A stretch of DNA of 54,111 nt from Minisyncoccus sp041663305 (GCA_041663305.1 JBAYMT010000005.1:1-54111), one strand, 5' to 3'. Shown: positions 1 through 9,445, counted from the stretch's first letter. The notes: a model not told the origin generated them from the letters alone. Numbers and translations are program-made.

Positions 1-1491
1 ACCCCAATTGTGATGATCGTTATATGCAGACACCTCAGCAAGGGGTGTTTTTGCTTTAAATACAAGCTTTTTGCCATCTAATTGTAAGTTCTGAAATACG
101 AAATTGAGAATTTGCCTTTTTTCTTCTATTTCTGAACTTTCAAATATTTGAGGAGCCCTTTGAGCAAGAGAAAGTATTGTATTTGCAGTAATATAGTACT
201 TTTTGTCACAATCACTTAACTGCATTATCTTCATAGTAACTTCCATTCTCTTTTCCTCGCATTCCTTAAAGTATTTGTCGTACATATCAATAGTAATACG
301 CCCATCTAGTCTATCAAGATACATTACCCTTATCCTTTCTTCTATCCTGCCCTGCTCAAGTCTTAATTGCTTTAATTGTATTTTATAAAAATCATTTTTC
401 CCCTCTTCGGTTGCCCTCAATGATTCAACCAAATCATTCTTTTCTTTATCAGTTAAAACAATACTTCTTAAAAATCCTTTGACTTGCTCCAATAACTCAT
501 CTTGGCTAACATAGTCTTTACTACAAATACCCTTATGATCAGTACAATGATAATATACATATTTTCCCTTATGTAGCTCAGGAGTTATCCTACATCCACA
601 CCTAGAACAAGTCATTAATCCTTGAAATATAAAAGGTTTTTCAGTAACTTTTCTGGGAGTTTTCTTATACCCGCTCTTCACATCCTGACACTTCTTAAAT
701 AACTCATAACTTATTAACGGCTCATACTTATGAGGATATAGCTCCCCTTTATAATTACAATACCCATAATAAAAAGAATTACTTAGAATAAGCTCAATTT
801 GTCTTACATTTATCCTCCCTCCCTTCTTTGTGATCATCCCCTCTTCCTTCATTAAATTTGCTACACTTTTCATTGAATGATTTCCTGTTGAATATAATTC
901 AAAAATCCTGACAACAAATCTTGCCCTTAATTTATCAACAACAACCAAAGCTTTCTCTGTCGCAATATCTCTATCATTTAAATAACCGATTGGAGCTTTA
1001 CCAGTAATCTCCCCCAGCTTAACTTTATTTTCAAAAACTCTTTTTACATTATCACTTATAGAATTAGAAAAATATTGAGAAAGACTTACAGCTACATTGA
1101 AATGAAATAAATCTGTAGCTGGAGAATTTTGATGTAATACTAAATTATCAGACGGAAAATGAAGTTCTATTTTTCCTTCCCTTCTCAATTTTTCTAAAAC
1201 AGGTAGCCCAACTAAAAAATCTCTAGTCAATCTATCGACCTTATCACAACAAAAAGCAACCACACTCTTTAAAGATAAGATATATTTAATAACCTTATCA
1301 AATTCTTTTCTATGTTCCTTGAAAGCAGTTTCATCAAAAACAAATTCCTTATCTAGAATAAGCTTTGTTTCATCAGTTTTACTAAAAGCCTTATCTATAT
1401 ATCTTAATAATCGAGATTGTTGAGCTGGTAAAGAATTGCCCGCCTCTTTTTGTTCTTCTGTAGATACCCTTGCAAGAATTATTGCTTTCAT
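1..1491 (-). CDS. Large serine recombinase (site-specific integrase), 3' end cut by window edge
   Basis: The reading frame opens at ATG 1491 and stays open to base 1, giving at least 497 residues. The N-terminus reads LARVSTEEQ with the catalytic serine at residue 10 and a DRLTRD motif near 86-91, as in resolvase-type catalytic domains. A recombinase domain follows (about 160-270), then a zinc ribbon (Cys 295, 298, 316, 323) and a basic, coiled-coil-prone tail, the architecture of large serine integrases. The enzyme cuts and rejoins DNA through a phosphoserine link at att sites. It starts 4 bases after the stop of res on the same strand, so it is probably co-transcribed with the restriction-modification genes and may be the integrase of the element carrying them. 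No att site was recognised. Confidence 0.93.
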   Translation of the reverse strand, partial: MKAIILARVSTEEQKEAGNSLPAQQSRLLRYIDKAFSKTDETKLILDKEFVFDETAFKEHRKEFDKVIKYILSLKSVVAFCCDKVDRLTRDFLVGLPVLEKLRREGKIELHFPSDNLVLHQNSPATDLFHFNVAVSLSQYFSNSISDNVKRVFENKVKLGEITGKAPIGYLNDRDIATEKALVVVDKLRARFVVRIFELYSTGNHSMKSVANLMKEEGMITKKGGRINVRQIELILSNSFYYGYCNYKGELYPHKYEPLISYELFKKCQDVKSGYKKTPRKVTEKPFIFQGLMTCSRCGCRITPELHKGKYVYYHCTDHKGICSKDYVSQDELLEQVKGFLRSIVLTDKEKNDLVESLRATEEGKNDFYKIQLKQLRLEQGRIEERIRVMYLDRLDGRITIDMYDKYFKECEEKRMEVTMKIMQLSDCDKKYYITANTILSLAQRAPQIFESSEIEEKRQILNFVFQNLQLDGKKLVFKAKTPLAEVSAYNDHHNWG

Positions 1492-1495
1492 AACA

Positions 1496-3982
1496 TTAGG
1501 TGTTAAAAAATTTGTTTATTTCTAAATCTTCTTTGCCCTGCTCAACTAATTCAAACTTAAATTCTTTATTCAGCCTAAATTTTATAAGATTTGTAAAATC
1601 CAACTCTTTAACTTTTTCTTGATTAATCTTGTCAAAAACATTCTTTTTGTATTGAGTATTTTGACTGCCAATTAATTGCTCCCCCTTACTCTCTATTACA
1701 TATACTAATTCCAAAGAATTATCCAAACCTTTTTTAGCAACTATAAAATCGGGGTAAATTCTACCCTTCTCCCAACCCCGAACAGAATACCAACGCTTAT
1801 TCTTTGCTATATTACGAACCCACCACAAAACACTTTCTTTTTTATCAATCGCACCGGCAATTTTTAATTCCAACGGATTCATAGACAATGCATCGGAATC
1901 TTCAAAAAGATTTGACTTAAACCTATTAAATCTATCAGGATAGACCTCGTTTTCTTCTGGTAATTGGTAACTCATACCTTCATCGGCCGAAACTGCCAAA
2001 CTAAGCTCTCCGTCCTCAACCATAGCTTCAAAAATCGCCCTTTCTTGTATATATTTATCTTGGGAGATTTTTTTGACTATTTCCTCCGAAATAAAGCCAC
2101 TATTGATATTTAGTTTTTTTTGATCGCTATATTTTTTAAATTCTTCAACAAACTTCTGCGCTAAATCGTAAGAGATAAAAGCATTTTCAATAACATCTGT
2201 TATTCTACGGGAAAGATATTGAATCTCAATAATACCAGTTTCCTCCTCTCCAATATCTCGCCTTGTTTGTTTCTCTAAATCAATTAAGTATTCATAAGCA
2301 ATACTCCTTTTATCAAGAACTGGAAACAATTCATCTTTTATCCATTTTGAGTATTTGAATTCCCATTTTAATTTCGGTTTTATATCTAAATCATAACAAA
2401 ATCTACGGTAATTTTTATCATTTTTCACAACCCAAACCGGTAAATATAAAGATTGTGGATATTTATCCTTAATTTCCTTTTCTATCTTTGTTTTTATTTT
2501 TCTTGAACCTGTCGGACCTGATTCGGGGCTAATATTTTGTACTAAATCTCCCAATCCTTCATCTTTGAAACCTTTTTCAATGTTCTTTAAGACATCTTCG
2601 GTTTCTCCTTTTGTAAAATATACATAACTTTCATCGAGTTCTGGAACGCCTGTCTTTTTTGCGTATGGTTGCCTCAAAATTCTACCAATCAACTGCGTCA
2701 TTGAAGATTCTGATTTTGCACTTGGTATAATTCCCAAAATATATGCAAAGGAACAATCCCAACCTTCTTTGAGCGCTTCTTTTGTAATTATGTATCTTAT
2801 CTCGCTCGTTTCTGATAAGAGTTTTTCCTCTTTAATTTCATCAAGTTCACTTGATTTTACGGCTATTTCGTAAGATGGTACGCCGATTTGAATTAAATAT
2901 TCTCTAATGTCTTCGCTGTGAACAAAATCTTTTCCTCGTTGATCTTTACCTGTGCGTTCTGCCTGTACAAGAACAATGGGGCGAATATAAATGCCTTTGT
3001 TGGCATTTAATTTTAATGCTTCCTCTTCTAAAGAGTCTCGTTTCTTTTTTATATTATTAATCATTTCGTGCCAGTTATTACTAATCGTGGGAGAGTGTAA
3101 GTGCATATCAAGCTTAATCATATCTTCTGCAAGTAAATCTTTACCAGTAATTACCGGCTCAAATATGTTCATATATTTTCTTTCTTTTGGAGTTGCGGAT
3201 AGTCCAATAACCATTGAAGGATTTAATCCGTCCAACGTTTCTTTTGCTATATCTGAAAACATCGTATGAAACTCATCGACGATTATAAGTGGGTTTAATA
3301 TTCTTACAATATTTCCCAAACTGGTTTTTACAATTTTTTTGTTGAATAATGTGTCCGATATACAATCTAAATTTGGGATATCTTCCAACAAATTTTGATG
3401 TTCAGAATACTGATTGTCTTGCGGAAAAAAATCAATATACGCCCCGCTATCTTGAAAAATTTTTAGGTTCTCTCGTGATGTTCTGCTCGCCGATCCCATC
3501 ATTAACATAAAAATGACAAGATTACCTTCAACATCTTGCCTTCTTAATGGTTGCCCCTTTTCCACAATCAAAGTTTTGTTTCCACTACATTGATCTAGTA
3601 ACTGCCTGTAAATATGCCCCTTGTTGCGCAAATTCTCAATGGTCTGTCTATAAATCGTTTCTCTATGTGTTATCCATACAACCAAACCCTTCTTCTTTTT
3701 TACAAAAAGATTCTGATATTCCCTTATCGCCTCTATTGCTATGAGTGTTTTACCGCCTCCCGTTGGAATTTTTATACAAAAACGAGGATAAGTATTTCCC
3801 AAGCCATTTTGAGGACGATCTACAAAACTAAATTTCAAAGCATTATATGTGGTGTCCACATATGAAAAATTACTCTTTAATTTTTCGTCAATCTTTTCAA
3901 TTATACTTTTTTGTTTTTCAGCTTCCTCGTAAAATGCTTTAAGTGCTTCAATGACTTTTATTTGATAATCTTTAAGTATCAT
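1496..3982 (-). CDS. res: Type III restriction enzyme, Res subunit (helicase-endonuclease)
   Basis: An 828-residue protein with superfamily 2 helicase motifs: Walker A IPTGGGKT near residues 72-79, a DEFH box, GLSATP, and a motif VI GRILRQ. Near the C-terminus there is a PD-(D/E)xK-type nuclease signature (YPDF followed about 20 residues later by ESKG). In type III systems Res uses ATP to travel along DNA and cuts when two unmethylated sites are met; it works only in complex with Mod. The frame extends 33 codons further upstream inside mod, but I place the start at the ATG at 3982 because it begins the conserved helicase domain one base after the mod stop, which suggests translational coupling. 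Confidence 0.93.
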   Translation of the reverse strand: MILKDYQIKVIEALKAFYEEAEKQKSIIEKIDEKLKSNFSYVDTTYNALKFSFVDRPQNGLGNTYPRFCIKIPTGGGKTLIAIEAIREYQNLFVKKKKGLVVWITHRETIYRQTIENLRNKGHIYRQLLDQCSGNKTLIVEKGQPLRRQDVEGNLVIFMLMMGSASRTSRENLKIFQDSGAYIDFFPQDNQYSEHQNLLEDIPNLDCISDTLFNKKIVKTSLGNIVRILNPLIIVDEFHTMFSDIAKETLDGLNPSMVIGLSATPKERKYMNIFEPVITGKDLLAEDMIKLDMHLHSPTISNNWHEMINNIKKKRDSLEEEALKLNANKGIYIRPIVLVQAERTGKDQRGKDFVHSEDIREYLIQIGVPSYEIAVKSSELDEIKEEKLLSETSEIRYIITKEALKEGWDCSFAYILGIIPSAKSESSMTQLIGRILRQPYAKKTGVPELDESYVYFTKGETEDVLKNIEKGFKDEGLGDLVQNISPESGPTGSRKIKTKIEKEIKDKYPQSLYLPVWVVKNDKNYRRFCYDLDIKPKLKWEFKYSKWIKDELFPVLDKRSIAYEYLIDLEKQTRRDIGEEETGIIEIQYLSRRITDVIENAFISYDLAQKFVEEFKKYSDQKKLNINSGFISEEIVKKISQDKYIQERAIFEAMVEDGELSLAVSADEGMSYQLPEENEVYPDRFNRFKSNLFEDSDALSMNPLELKIAGAIDKKESVLWWVRNIAKNKRWYSVRGWEKGRIYPDFIVAKKGLDNSLELVYVIESKGEQLIGSQNTQYKKNVFDKINQEKVKELDFTNLIKFRLNKEFKFELVEQGKEDLEINKFFNT

Positions 3983-3983
3983 A

Positions 3984-5612
3984 TTATTTCTTTTCAAAAA
4001 GATTATATGGCACACTAACGAACTGTATATTAAACTTTTCAAGATATTCCTCGTCCAAGAAACAAGCTGGAGCATAAACAATCTTCTTCTCCTTATCTTT
4101 CTTATTTATTGTTTCTGCCCAATCCAAAGTTATTGCCATGTTTTTTAGTTTTTCTTTGTCTTTTTGATATATCAGATAAATGGATTCTCCCTTATTTTTG
4201 CCTACAAAATAGCTTTTCTCATCAATGATTTTTTCGCTATCCATAGTCTCCCCGGTAGCTAAGTAGTATACATATTTAGCGAACTCACTATAACTTGGGA
4301 GCTTACCAAATAAAATTGAATCTGCGTCAATAGGAGAACCAAGTTTAAGATAGGAAAAACCAATATCTGATTTATTTTTTTTTATTACTTTTCTAATTCT
4401 TTCTGCGGTAATTTTATCAGCATAACTTTCCATTTCAACTAAAATAAATTTTCTATCGAGTTTATCTTTTAAGTTCTGACTTATGACTGCGTGCGCAGTG
4501 GTTCCCGATCCCGCAAAAGAATCTAAAATTATGTCGCCCTTATTTGAACCCATTTCTATTATCCTCATTATCATTTCAGCTGGTTTGGGATAGGCGAATA
4601 CTTTTCTCCCAAAAATTTCTTTAAGCAATAAAGTTCCTTTTTCTGTATTAACATCTTTATCTGTCCAAATTGAACGTGCCATTTTTGATTTTTTCCTATA
4701 TTTTTCAACAATCTGATATCCATCACCAGATTCCATAGCTTTGCCAATAATTTCAGTATTAAGATTTTCAAACGCCTTCTCTTTTCCCCAACGCCAAACC
4801 GTCTTGTATCCTTGTGATTCTTTGGGATAAACTTCAACCCAGTCCTTATTTTTATCAAGAGATATTTCAAGAAAGCCGTTCGAATCTTTTTCCTTCGGGT
4901 TGACGTAAAAGGGATAGTAAAGATTTGGACGATTGTTTATATTAAAAGCTATATTCCTATTCCTTAATTCACGAACTTCAAAGCCCCCTTTTTTATCTTC
5001 GTATGGAAACGTTTTTTCGGGATCAAGTAAATCGTTAATCTCCGTTAAATCGCTGTTTTTATAAACAAGTAAATAATCGTGCATACGGGCAACTCCACCA
5101 TAATCTCTACCTCTTGGATTACCCTCAACTGTAATGCAAGCAACAAAATTCTTTTCTTCAAAAATCTCATTCATTAATGCCCATAAATATTCAATTTCGT
5201 TATCATCAATGCTTATAAATATAACCCCGTCATTAGAAAGTAAATCTCTTAAAGCTTTCAATCTGGGAGTCATCATACAAAGCCATTTATCGTGGCGCGT
5301 TAAATCCTCGCCGTCTTTTCCGACAACTTTCCCAACCCAACTTTGTATGATGGGACTATTAACATTATCGTTATAAACCCACCCTCCGTTTCCCGTGTTA
5401 TATGGCGGATCAATGTAAATACACTTTATCTTGCCTTGATATTTAGGAAGTAGTGATTTAAGTGCTAAAAGATTGTCGCCCTCAATAATTAAATTTTCGG
5501 TGTCATTTTTACCCTTCAATGATTTTTTTACATCCTTTTCAAGAGTATGATATGGCACGGATAAATGGTGATTCCAAACTGCGCTTTTTCCTTTAAAATT
5601 TATTGTTGGCAT
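3984..5612 (-). CDS. mod: Type III DNA methyltransferase, Mod subunit
   Basis: A 542-residue adenine-N6 type methyltransferase. The catalytic DPPY motif lies at residues 68-71 and the S-adenosylmethionine-binding FAGSG motif at 366-370. The order (catalytic first, SAM second) with a long target-recognition segment between them is the beta-class layout typical of Mod. Mod methylates one strand of a short asymmetric site and also guides Res to the site. The gene sits 5 bases after an excisionase-like HTH gene and 1 base before res, so all three are likely one transcript. The recognition site cannot be read from the sequence. Confidence 0.94.
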   Translation of the reverse strand: MPTINFKGKSAVWNHHLSVPYHTLEKDVKKSLKGKNDTENLIIEGDNLLALKSLLPKYQGKIKCIYIDPPYNTGNGGWVYNDNVNSPIIQSWVGKVVGKDGEDLTRHDKWLCMMTPRLKALRDLLSNDGVIFISIDDNEIEYLWALMNEIFEEKNFVACITVEGNPRGRDYGGVARMHDYLLVYKNSDLTEINDLLDPEKTFPYEDKKGGFEVRELRNRNIAFNINNRPNLYYPFYVNPKEKDSNGFLEISLDKNKDWVEVYPKESQGYKTVWRWGKEKAFENLNTEIIGKAMESGDGYQIVEKYRKKSKMARSIWTDKDVNTEKGTLLLKEIFGRKVFAYPKPAEMIMRIIEMGSNKGDIILDSFAGSGTTAHAVISQNLKDKLDRKFILVEMESYADKITAERIRKVIKKNKSDIGFSYLKLGSPIDADSILFGKLPSYSEFAKYVYYLATGETMDSEKIIDEKSYFVGKNKGESIYLIYQKDKEKLKNMAITLDWAETINKKDKEKKIVYAPACFLDEEYLEKFNIQFVSVPYNLFEKK

Positions 5613-5617
5613 AATTA

Positions 5618-5809
5618 TTATTCGTTTTTTGCTTTATTGAGAAAATTGTTAAATTCTTCCTTATCTATGCGAAACTCTTTACCTATTTTATAAGCTTTTA
5701 TCTTTCCTGGCTTAATATAGCGATAGATTGTCATTATATTGACTTTTAGTATCTTCGCCAATTCTTTGGCAGTATAAAACTCTTCTTGAGAATTTCTTAT
5801 TTTTTCCAT
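5618..5809 (-). CDS. Excisionase/MerR-type helix-turn-helix protein
   Basis: A 63-residue DNA-binding protein. Residues 12-60 match the HTH_17 (excisionase/MerR-like) pattern: FYTAKELAKIL, then a recognition helix ending TIYRYIKPGKIKAYKIG and a closing wing FRIDKEEF. Such proteins act either as directionality factors for integrases or as small transcription regulators. It is first in an operon with mod, res and a serine recombinase, so both control of the restriction-modification genes and assistance to the recombinase are plausible. A well-formed promoter lies just upstream. Confidence 0.8.
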   Translation of the reverse strand: MEKIRNSQEEFYTAKELAKILKVNIMTIYRYIKPGKIKAYKIGKEFRIDKEEFNNFLNKAKNE

Positions 5810-5833
5810 AATTTGGTATTAGTTTATATGTTT

Positions 5834-5862
5834 ATTATACTTTACTTTTCTTTACAAGGCAA
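5834..5862 (-). promoter_or_regulatory. Sigma70-type promoter for the HTH-mod-res-recombinase operon
   Basis: On the minus strand TTGCCT (5862-5857) and TATAAT (5839-5834) are separated by 17 bases, a near-consensus pair. Predicted transcription start is about 5827, 18 bases before the ATG at 5809. No Shine-Dalgarno sequence is visible before that ATG. Confidence 0.65.
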
Positions 5863-5864
5863 GT

Positions 5865-6977
5865 TTATGATTTCTTGACTTTATAAGATTCAAATTTACC
5901 TAATCCTTCCCCAATATCATCAATAAAACTATATCTAGGACTATTAATTTTATTGTTTAAAGCCCTTAAATATCGCTCTACGACCTCCCAATTTGTTTTC
6001 TTTGGTAAATAGTTATCTACTAATCCTCTTAATCCTGTTATCCCTTCCTCGTCTTTAGATAATAGATATAGACCAGTAATTTTAAACGCCTTAATTACTT
6101 TCATTTTTGAATCCTTAATAAGTAATGACTCAAAAATCTTTTGAGGACTTTCTTCTAATGTAAATAAGAATTCATTCTTTCTAAATATTTGCTCCCAACA
6201 ATGAAGTAATATCTTTTTCGATAAATCTTTTTTGAAAATATCTTTAAAGCAAGGATTTTTATTATTACCTAGCAATGGGAGTATTTCGTTGATTTTTCGT
6301 TTCCCATTAATCCTAATCTCTATTCTGAGTATTTCAAAAAATGGATCATTCTTTTTTAATTCTTCAAATAAATCTTTTTGTCTTTTCGTTTGATCTTTAT
6401 CTATTGCTCTTCGCTGTGGTTTTAAATAATCATTAACCTTATCATAAATAACCATTGAGAATACTTTTGTATAGAATTGTAAGCATTGCCCTCCATTCCT
6501 ATATTCCTTAGTATCAATATCAAACCTTTTTCCGATATTAACCTTGCTTATCTGTCTTATGGCAAAACTAGACGTATATCCATTGCTTAATTTTATATTT
6601 TTGGCGGAATGAAAACATAACACTTCGGCATTTATTAAGTCTTTACTATAAACCATTACTCCCATCTCCTTTAACCGATTCCATAAGGTATTTATAACTA
6701 AATCAAAATCTTTTTCTTCTAATTCTTCTAGGTTATTATTAAATACTAGCTTGGGAGCTGAAAACTCTATTCTTAAGACTTGCTCCCATCCCCTCCTATT
6801 AAGAGTCAATCTTGGTTTATATATACTTTTTTTCTTATCCTCTGCCGTAGGATTGTTTATCCACTTGGCAAAAGCACTAGGCTGACCTTTTACGAAATCT
6901 TTTTCTGTTTTAAACTGCTTATAATCTAATATAGAGAATTGTCCTTGATGTAATTGCAATATAACTGTATCTAACAT
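5865..6977 (-). CDS. Probable replication initiation protein, phage pII/plasmid Rep type
   Basis: A 370-residue protein with no single decisive motif. The order of landmarks resembles the replication initiators of filamentous phages and related rolling-circle plasmids: an N-terminus of the form MLDTVILQL, a strand block LRIEFSAPKLVF, a central LRIEIRINGKR, and a C-terminal NWEVVERYLRAL helix. I did not find an unmistakable HUH motif. Its position in a block with an integrase and a restriction-modification system supports a replicating integrative element. The start overlaps the stop of a 59-residue ORF by 7 bases, which implies translational coupling. An unrelated hypothetical protein is the alternative. 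Confidence 0.45.
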   Translation of the reverse strand: MLDTVILQLHQGQFSILDYKQFKTEKDFVKGQPSAFAKWINNPTAEDKKKSIYKPRLTLNRRGWEQVLRIEFSAPKLVFNNNLEELEEKDFDLVINTLWNRLKEMGVMVYSKDLINAEVLCFHSAKNIKLSNGYTSSFAIRQISKVNIGKRFDIDTKEYRNGGQCLQFYTKVFSMVIYDKVNDYLKPQRRAIDKDQTKRQKDLFEELKKNDPFFEILRIEIRINGKRKINEILPLLGNNKNPCFKDIFKKDLSKKILLHCWEQIFRKNEFLFTLEESPQKIFESLLIKDSKMKVIKAFKITGLYLLSKDEEGITGLRGLVDNYLPKKTNWEVVERYLRALNNKINSPRYSFIDDIGEGLGKFESYKVKKS

Positions 6978-7150
6978 AAATTTTCTTCATTTATCTCTTT
7001 ATTTATAACTTTATTCTTGTCGACCTCGTATAATTGCGGATTAATTCTTTTATCTATCTTTAAAAGTAGCTTAAAAAGACCAGTCAAATTATGATTGTAT
7101 TCATAGCTTCCTCGCTCAAATTCATTATCTTTTTGAATATCTTCTTTCAT
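6971..7150 (-). CDS. Small 59-residue protein coupled to the Rep-like gene
   Basis: ATG at 7150 opens a 59-codon frame ending in TAG at 6971-6973. It is charged and soluble, begins MKEDIQKDNEFERGSYEYN, and contains a short amphipathic stretch (LTGLFKLLLKI). Its stop overlaps the start of the replication-like gene by 7 bases, a common sign of coupled translation. It resembles no family I recognise; a copy-number or accessory replication role is only a guess from position. Confidence 0.5.
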   Translation of the reverse strand: MKEDIQKDNEFERGSYEYNHNLTGLFKLLLKIDKRINPQLYEVDKNKVINKEINEENLC

Positions 7151-7167
7151 TGTTTTTTAGATAACAA

Positions 7168-7192
7168 AAAACGGTATATTTTATACCGTTTG
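7168..7192 (-). terminator. Intrinsic terminator after the zinc-ribbon gene
   Basis: An 11-bp inverted repeat around ACGGTATA/TATACCGT with a 3-base loop is followed on the minus strand by TTTTTGTTAT. It lies between the stop at 7262 and the small ORF at 7150. Confidence 0.65.
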
Positions 7193-7261
7193 AGAAAAAA
7201 ATGTGATTTTTTTAATAAATAAGGTTAATTTTGCCTAAAAATTATAAGTATTCTCACAAAT

Positions 7262-8095
7262 CTAGTTATTACTTTGTGAATGCTTTCTTTTTCTGCCCCT
7301 TTCCCTTATGCATTCAATACTTTCTGGTGTATTAGGACAATATTTACCATTATAATTAAATGGCAATGCCTTCCCGCAATTATTACAATAATTAAACATT
7401 TTATACAGTGCAAATATTTCTTCCGCAAATAGTTCTTCCCAAGATCTACATATCATAACAGGTATTTTTTCTTTTACTTCCTCATTCTTTGGTACTTTAT
7501 TAAATATAATCTTATCCTCTAAATCAAAAGAGTCATAAACAAATCCACCTAACTCTTTATTACTATCAAGACATTTCCAAATATTTGAGTAAAATAAGTC
7601 TTGTCGTATTCCTTTTAAATAAGCCCCTAATTCTTGATATAAAAGAAAGGTATCATATTTACCATTCTTAATCCTATTAAAAACTTTTTCAAAATTAACA
7701 TTACACCAGCAGGAAGGTTTAAACTGAGTAAAAGCAGGAATTTCTGCAGACTTTTTGTAGCTATACATTCCCACCCTAAAAGCGTGTCCACCTCCCCAAC
7801 TTTTGATTGTAATACTAGGAATAACTTCTTTTAATCTATCTTCTATTGAGTCGGCCCAAATTTTAAAATCAGATTCATTTTTGCCTTCATTAATTTTTAC
7901 AATTCCGAATGCGTCTCTGTTGTGAATTCTAAAATCTACCGAAATCATATCAGCGCAAAACAAAGAATAGTCTAATGGTTGCTTATTAAGTAATGCTAAG
8001 TATTGATTAAATAGTAACTCATCCTCATTTGGCTCGTGAAGATGTCCTAATATTAAAGCATATCTGATAGGAAATTTATCTGGCAAATTTTTCAT
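7262..8095 (-). CDS. Unknown protein with C-terminal zinc-ribbon
   Basis: A 277-residue protein of unknown function. The first 200 residues are globular with no motif I recognise. Residues about 240-265 carry CNNCGKALPF, then YCPNTPESIEC and a basic RERGRKRK tail, which together look like a treble-clef or ribbon zinc site similar to the C-terminal fingers of CGNR-type proteins. It could bind nucleic acid. It stands between the Rep-like gene and a DUF3800 gene in the mobile block and has its own terminator, so it may be cargo or a defence factor. Function is left open. Confidence 0.65.
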   Translation of the reverse strand: MKNLPDKFPIRYALILGHLHEPNEDELLFNQYLALLNKQPLDYSLFCADMISVDFRIHNRDAFGIVKINEGKNESDFKIWADSIEDRLKEVIPSITIKSWGGGHAFRVGMYSYKKSAEIPAFTQFKPSCWCNVNFEKVFNRIKNGKYDTFLLYQELGAYLKGIRQDLFYSNIWKCLDSNKELGGFVYDSFDLEDKIIFNKVPKNEEVKEKIPVMICRSWEELFAEEIFALYKMFNYCNNCGKALPFNYNGKYCPNTPESIECIRERGRKRKHSQSNN

Positions 8096-8201
8096 AAGCC
8101 GTATTGGTTTTTTTGTGGAATTTTAAGTGGTAATTTTAATGTAATATGGTATTATAGTATTAATCCGTTATCGGAGGGGGATGCTAAAACATCGTAAAAA
8201 T

Positions 8202-8216
8202 TCAGCTAAAAGCTGA
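8202..8216 (-). terminator. Terminator hairpin after the DUF3800 gene
   Basis: TCAGCT and AGCTGA pair around a 3-base loop. T-runs flank both sides (ATTTTTAC on the minus strand, TTTTTTATTTT on the plus strand), so it can act in either direction. It starts 5 bases after the stop at 8221. Confidence 0.6.
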
Positions 8217-8220
8217 TTTT

Positions 8221-9000
8221 TTATTTTATTAATTTTCTACCAAAACCGTTTATTCTTCCTATTGAGCTTTTCCTGTATTTTCCGTTTATTTTTTCTATAA
8301 TTATTTTACAAAAGTTATCAGTCAATACGGGCATTTCGCCTAGAGAATGTAATGTGTCTAATTTACTCGCTAATGCTAATAAATCTGCAAATTCGATGCC
8401 TTCAACTCCTGCATCTTTTCGTTTTATTTTAATTTTTGATGAAGTTAATCTTTGTTGTATTAAAGGTGCTTCTAAAAAATATGTTCCTCTTTGGTAAAAA
8501 TCACTATATGCCTGTCTCAGTTCGCCATCCTCTTTCTTCCCCCTAGCCTCTGCGATGACATCGCCAAACCCATCCTTTTCTGTTAAAAACAAAATATATC
8601 TTTCTAATAAAACATTTAGGCAATAATGATATGGATGAAATGCAGAATTTCCATATTTATTGAGATGACTTGTTTTATCTAAAACAACAACACATATACA
8701 ATAATCCGAATTAGAAATTAGATCGAAAAAAAGATCATTATATTCAGTATGAATGTCTATATTTTTTAATTTACTAAAACAGCCTTTCTTCAAGACAATA
8801 TCTTCTCTGTGTAAAATTGGGAGATCGTCAGGGTCATCAGATAAAATTTGTTTTATTTTTCTTATTTTAGGTTGAATGTTTTTAATATATTCATTTTCCT
8901 CAATAATAAGACCTATAAGAGCTAAGTATCTTTTATCTATTTTATCAGATTGACAATAGTTATGAGTTCCTGATTCGTCTATATATAAACGATATTTCAC
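8221..9000 (-). CDS. DUF3800 family protein (RNase H-like fold)
   Basis: A 259-residue protein matching the DUF3800 pattern: an N-terminal YIDESG motif at residues 6-11, the strand LALIGLII, the LHREDI segment, a central VIAEARGKKEDGEL segment and a closing GIEFADLLA helix. The acidic residues of YIDESG, AEARG and EFADLLA form the presumed metal site of an RNase H-like nuclease fold. Members of this family are often found in phages, integrative elements and defence islands; the biochemical activity is largely uncharacterised. Here it closes the left mobile block next to type III restriction-modification genes, consistent with a defence or element-maintenance role. Confidence 0.85.
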   Translation of the reverse strand: MKYRLYIDESGTHNYCQSDKIDKRYLALIGLIIEENEYIKNIQPKIRKIKQILSDDPDDLPILHREDIVLKKGCFSKLKNIDIHTEYNDLFFDLISNSDYCICVVVLDKTSHLNKYGNSAFHPYHYCLNVLLERYILFLTEKDGFGDVIAEARGKKEDGELRQAYSDFYQRGTYFLEAPLIQQRLTSSKIKIKRKDAGVEGIEFADLLALASKLDTLHSLGEMPVLTDNFCKIIIEKINGKYRKSSIGRINGFGRKLIK

Positions 9001-9050
9001 ATTATTTTTATTACTAATCTTTACTTAACAATACTATATAATAAATGAAA

Positions 9051-9075
9051 AATAAACACTATTTAGGTGTTTATT
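9051..9075 (-). terminator. Terminator after the coiled-coil protein gene
   Basis: AATAAACAC (9051-9059) pairs with GTGTTTATT (9067-9075) around a 7-base loop; the minus-strand side continues TTTTCATT. It lies 40 bases downstream of the stop at 9116. Confidence 0.55.
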
Positions 9076-9115
9076 TTAAAATAAATGCACTATTTTAGAG
9101 CTAAATAAATACAAC

Positions 9116-9445
9116 TTATTGTCTTTTAATAAATAAACTTATTATTGTTTTTAGAAAACTAGTTAATTTTTCGCTTAATTCATTATACATTTTCTCTAAT
9201 TGTCCGAATTTTATTTCTAATAGATTTACCCTACTTTCTAGTCCTGCTGACGAAGAAGCCTGCCCTTGAATACTACAATTAAGTTTTAGATCCTTTATTT
9301 CCTGCTCTTGGGAGGCAGTTTTGTTTTCAAGGGATTGTAGACGGTTGTAAATGTTGGTCCAAGTTGCGTCTGTCACGGCGCTGGCTTGGAGAAATGGGAA
9401 TAATAAACAGGCAAGCATTGTTAGAAATATAATTTTTGTTTTCAT
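9116..9445 (-). CDS. Secreted coiled-coil protein of unknown function
   Basis: A 109-residue protein with a clear signal peptide (MKTKIIFLTMLACLLFPFLQ, cleavage probably after ASA) followed by two heptad-rich stretches (about 30-50 and 60-95) and a hydrophobic C-terminal patch. The open frame runs further upstream to 9580 but passes through a palindromic non-coding element, so I start at the ATG at 9445, where the signal peptide begins. It is probably a small exported protein that self-associates. No family recognised. Confidence 0.6.
   Translation of the reverse strand: MKTKIIFLTMLACLLFPFLQASAVTDATWTNIYNRLQSLENKTASQEQEIKDLKLNCSIQGQASSSAGLESRVNLLEIKFGQLEKMYNELSEKLTSFLKTIISLFIKRQ

Noticed and set aside
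3547..3865. Plus-strand ORFs inside res
   Set aside because: Antisense shadows of a gene with clear helicase motifs.
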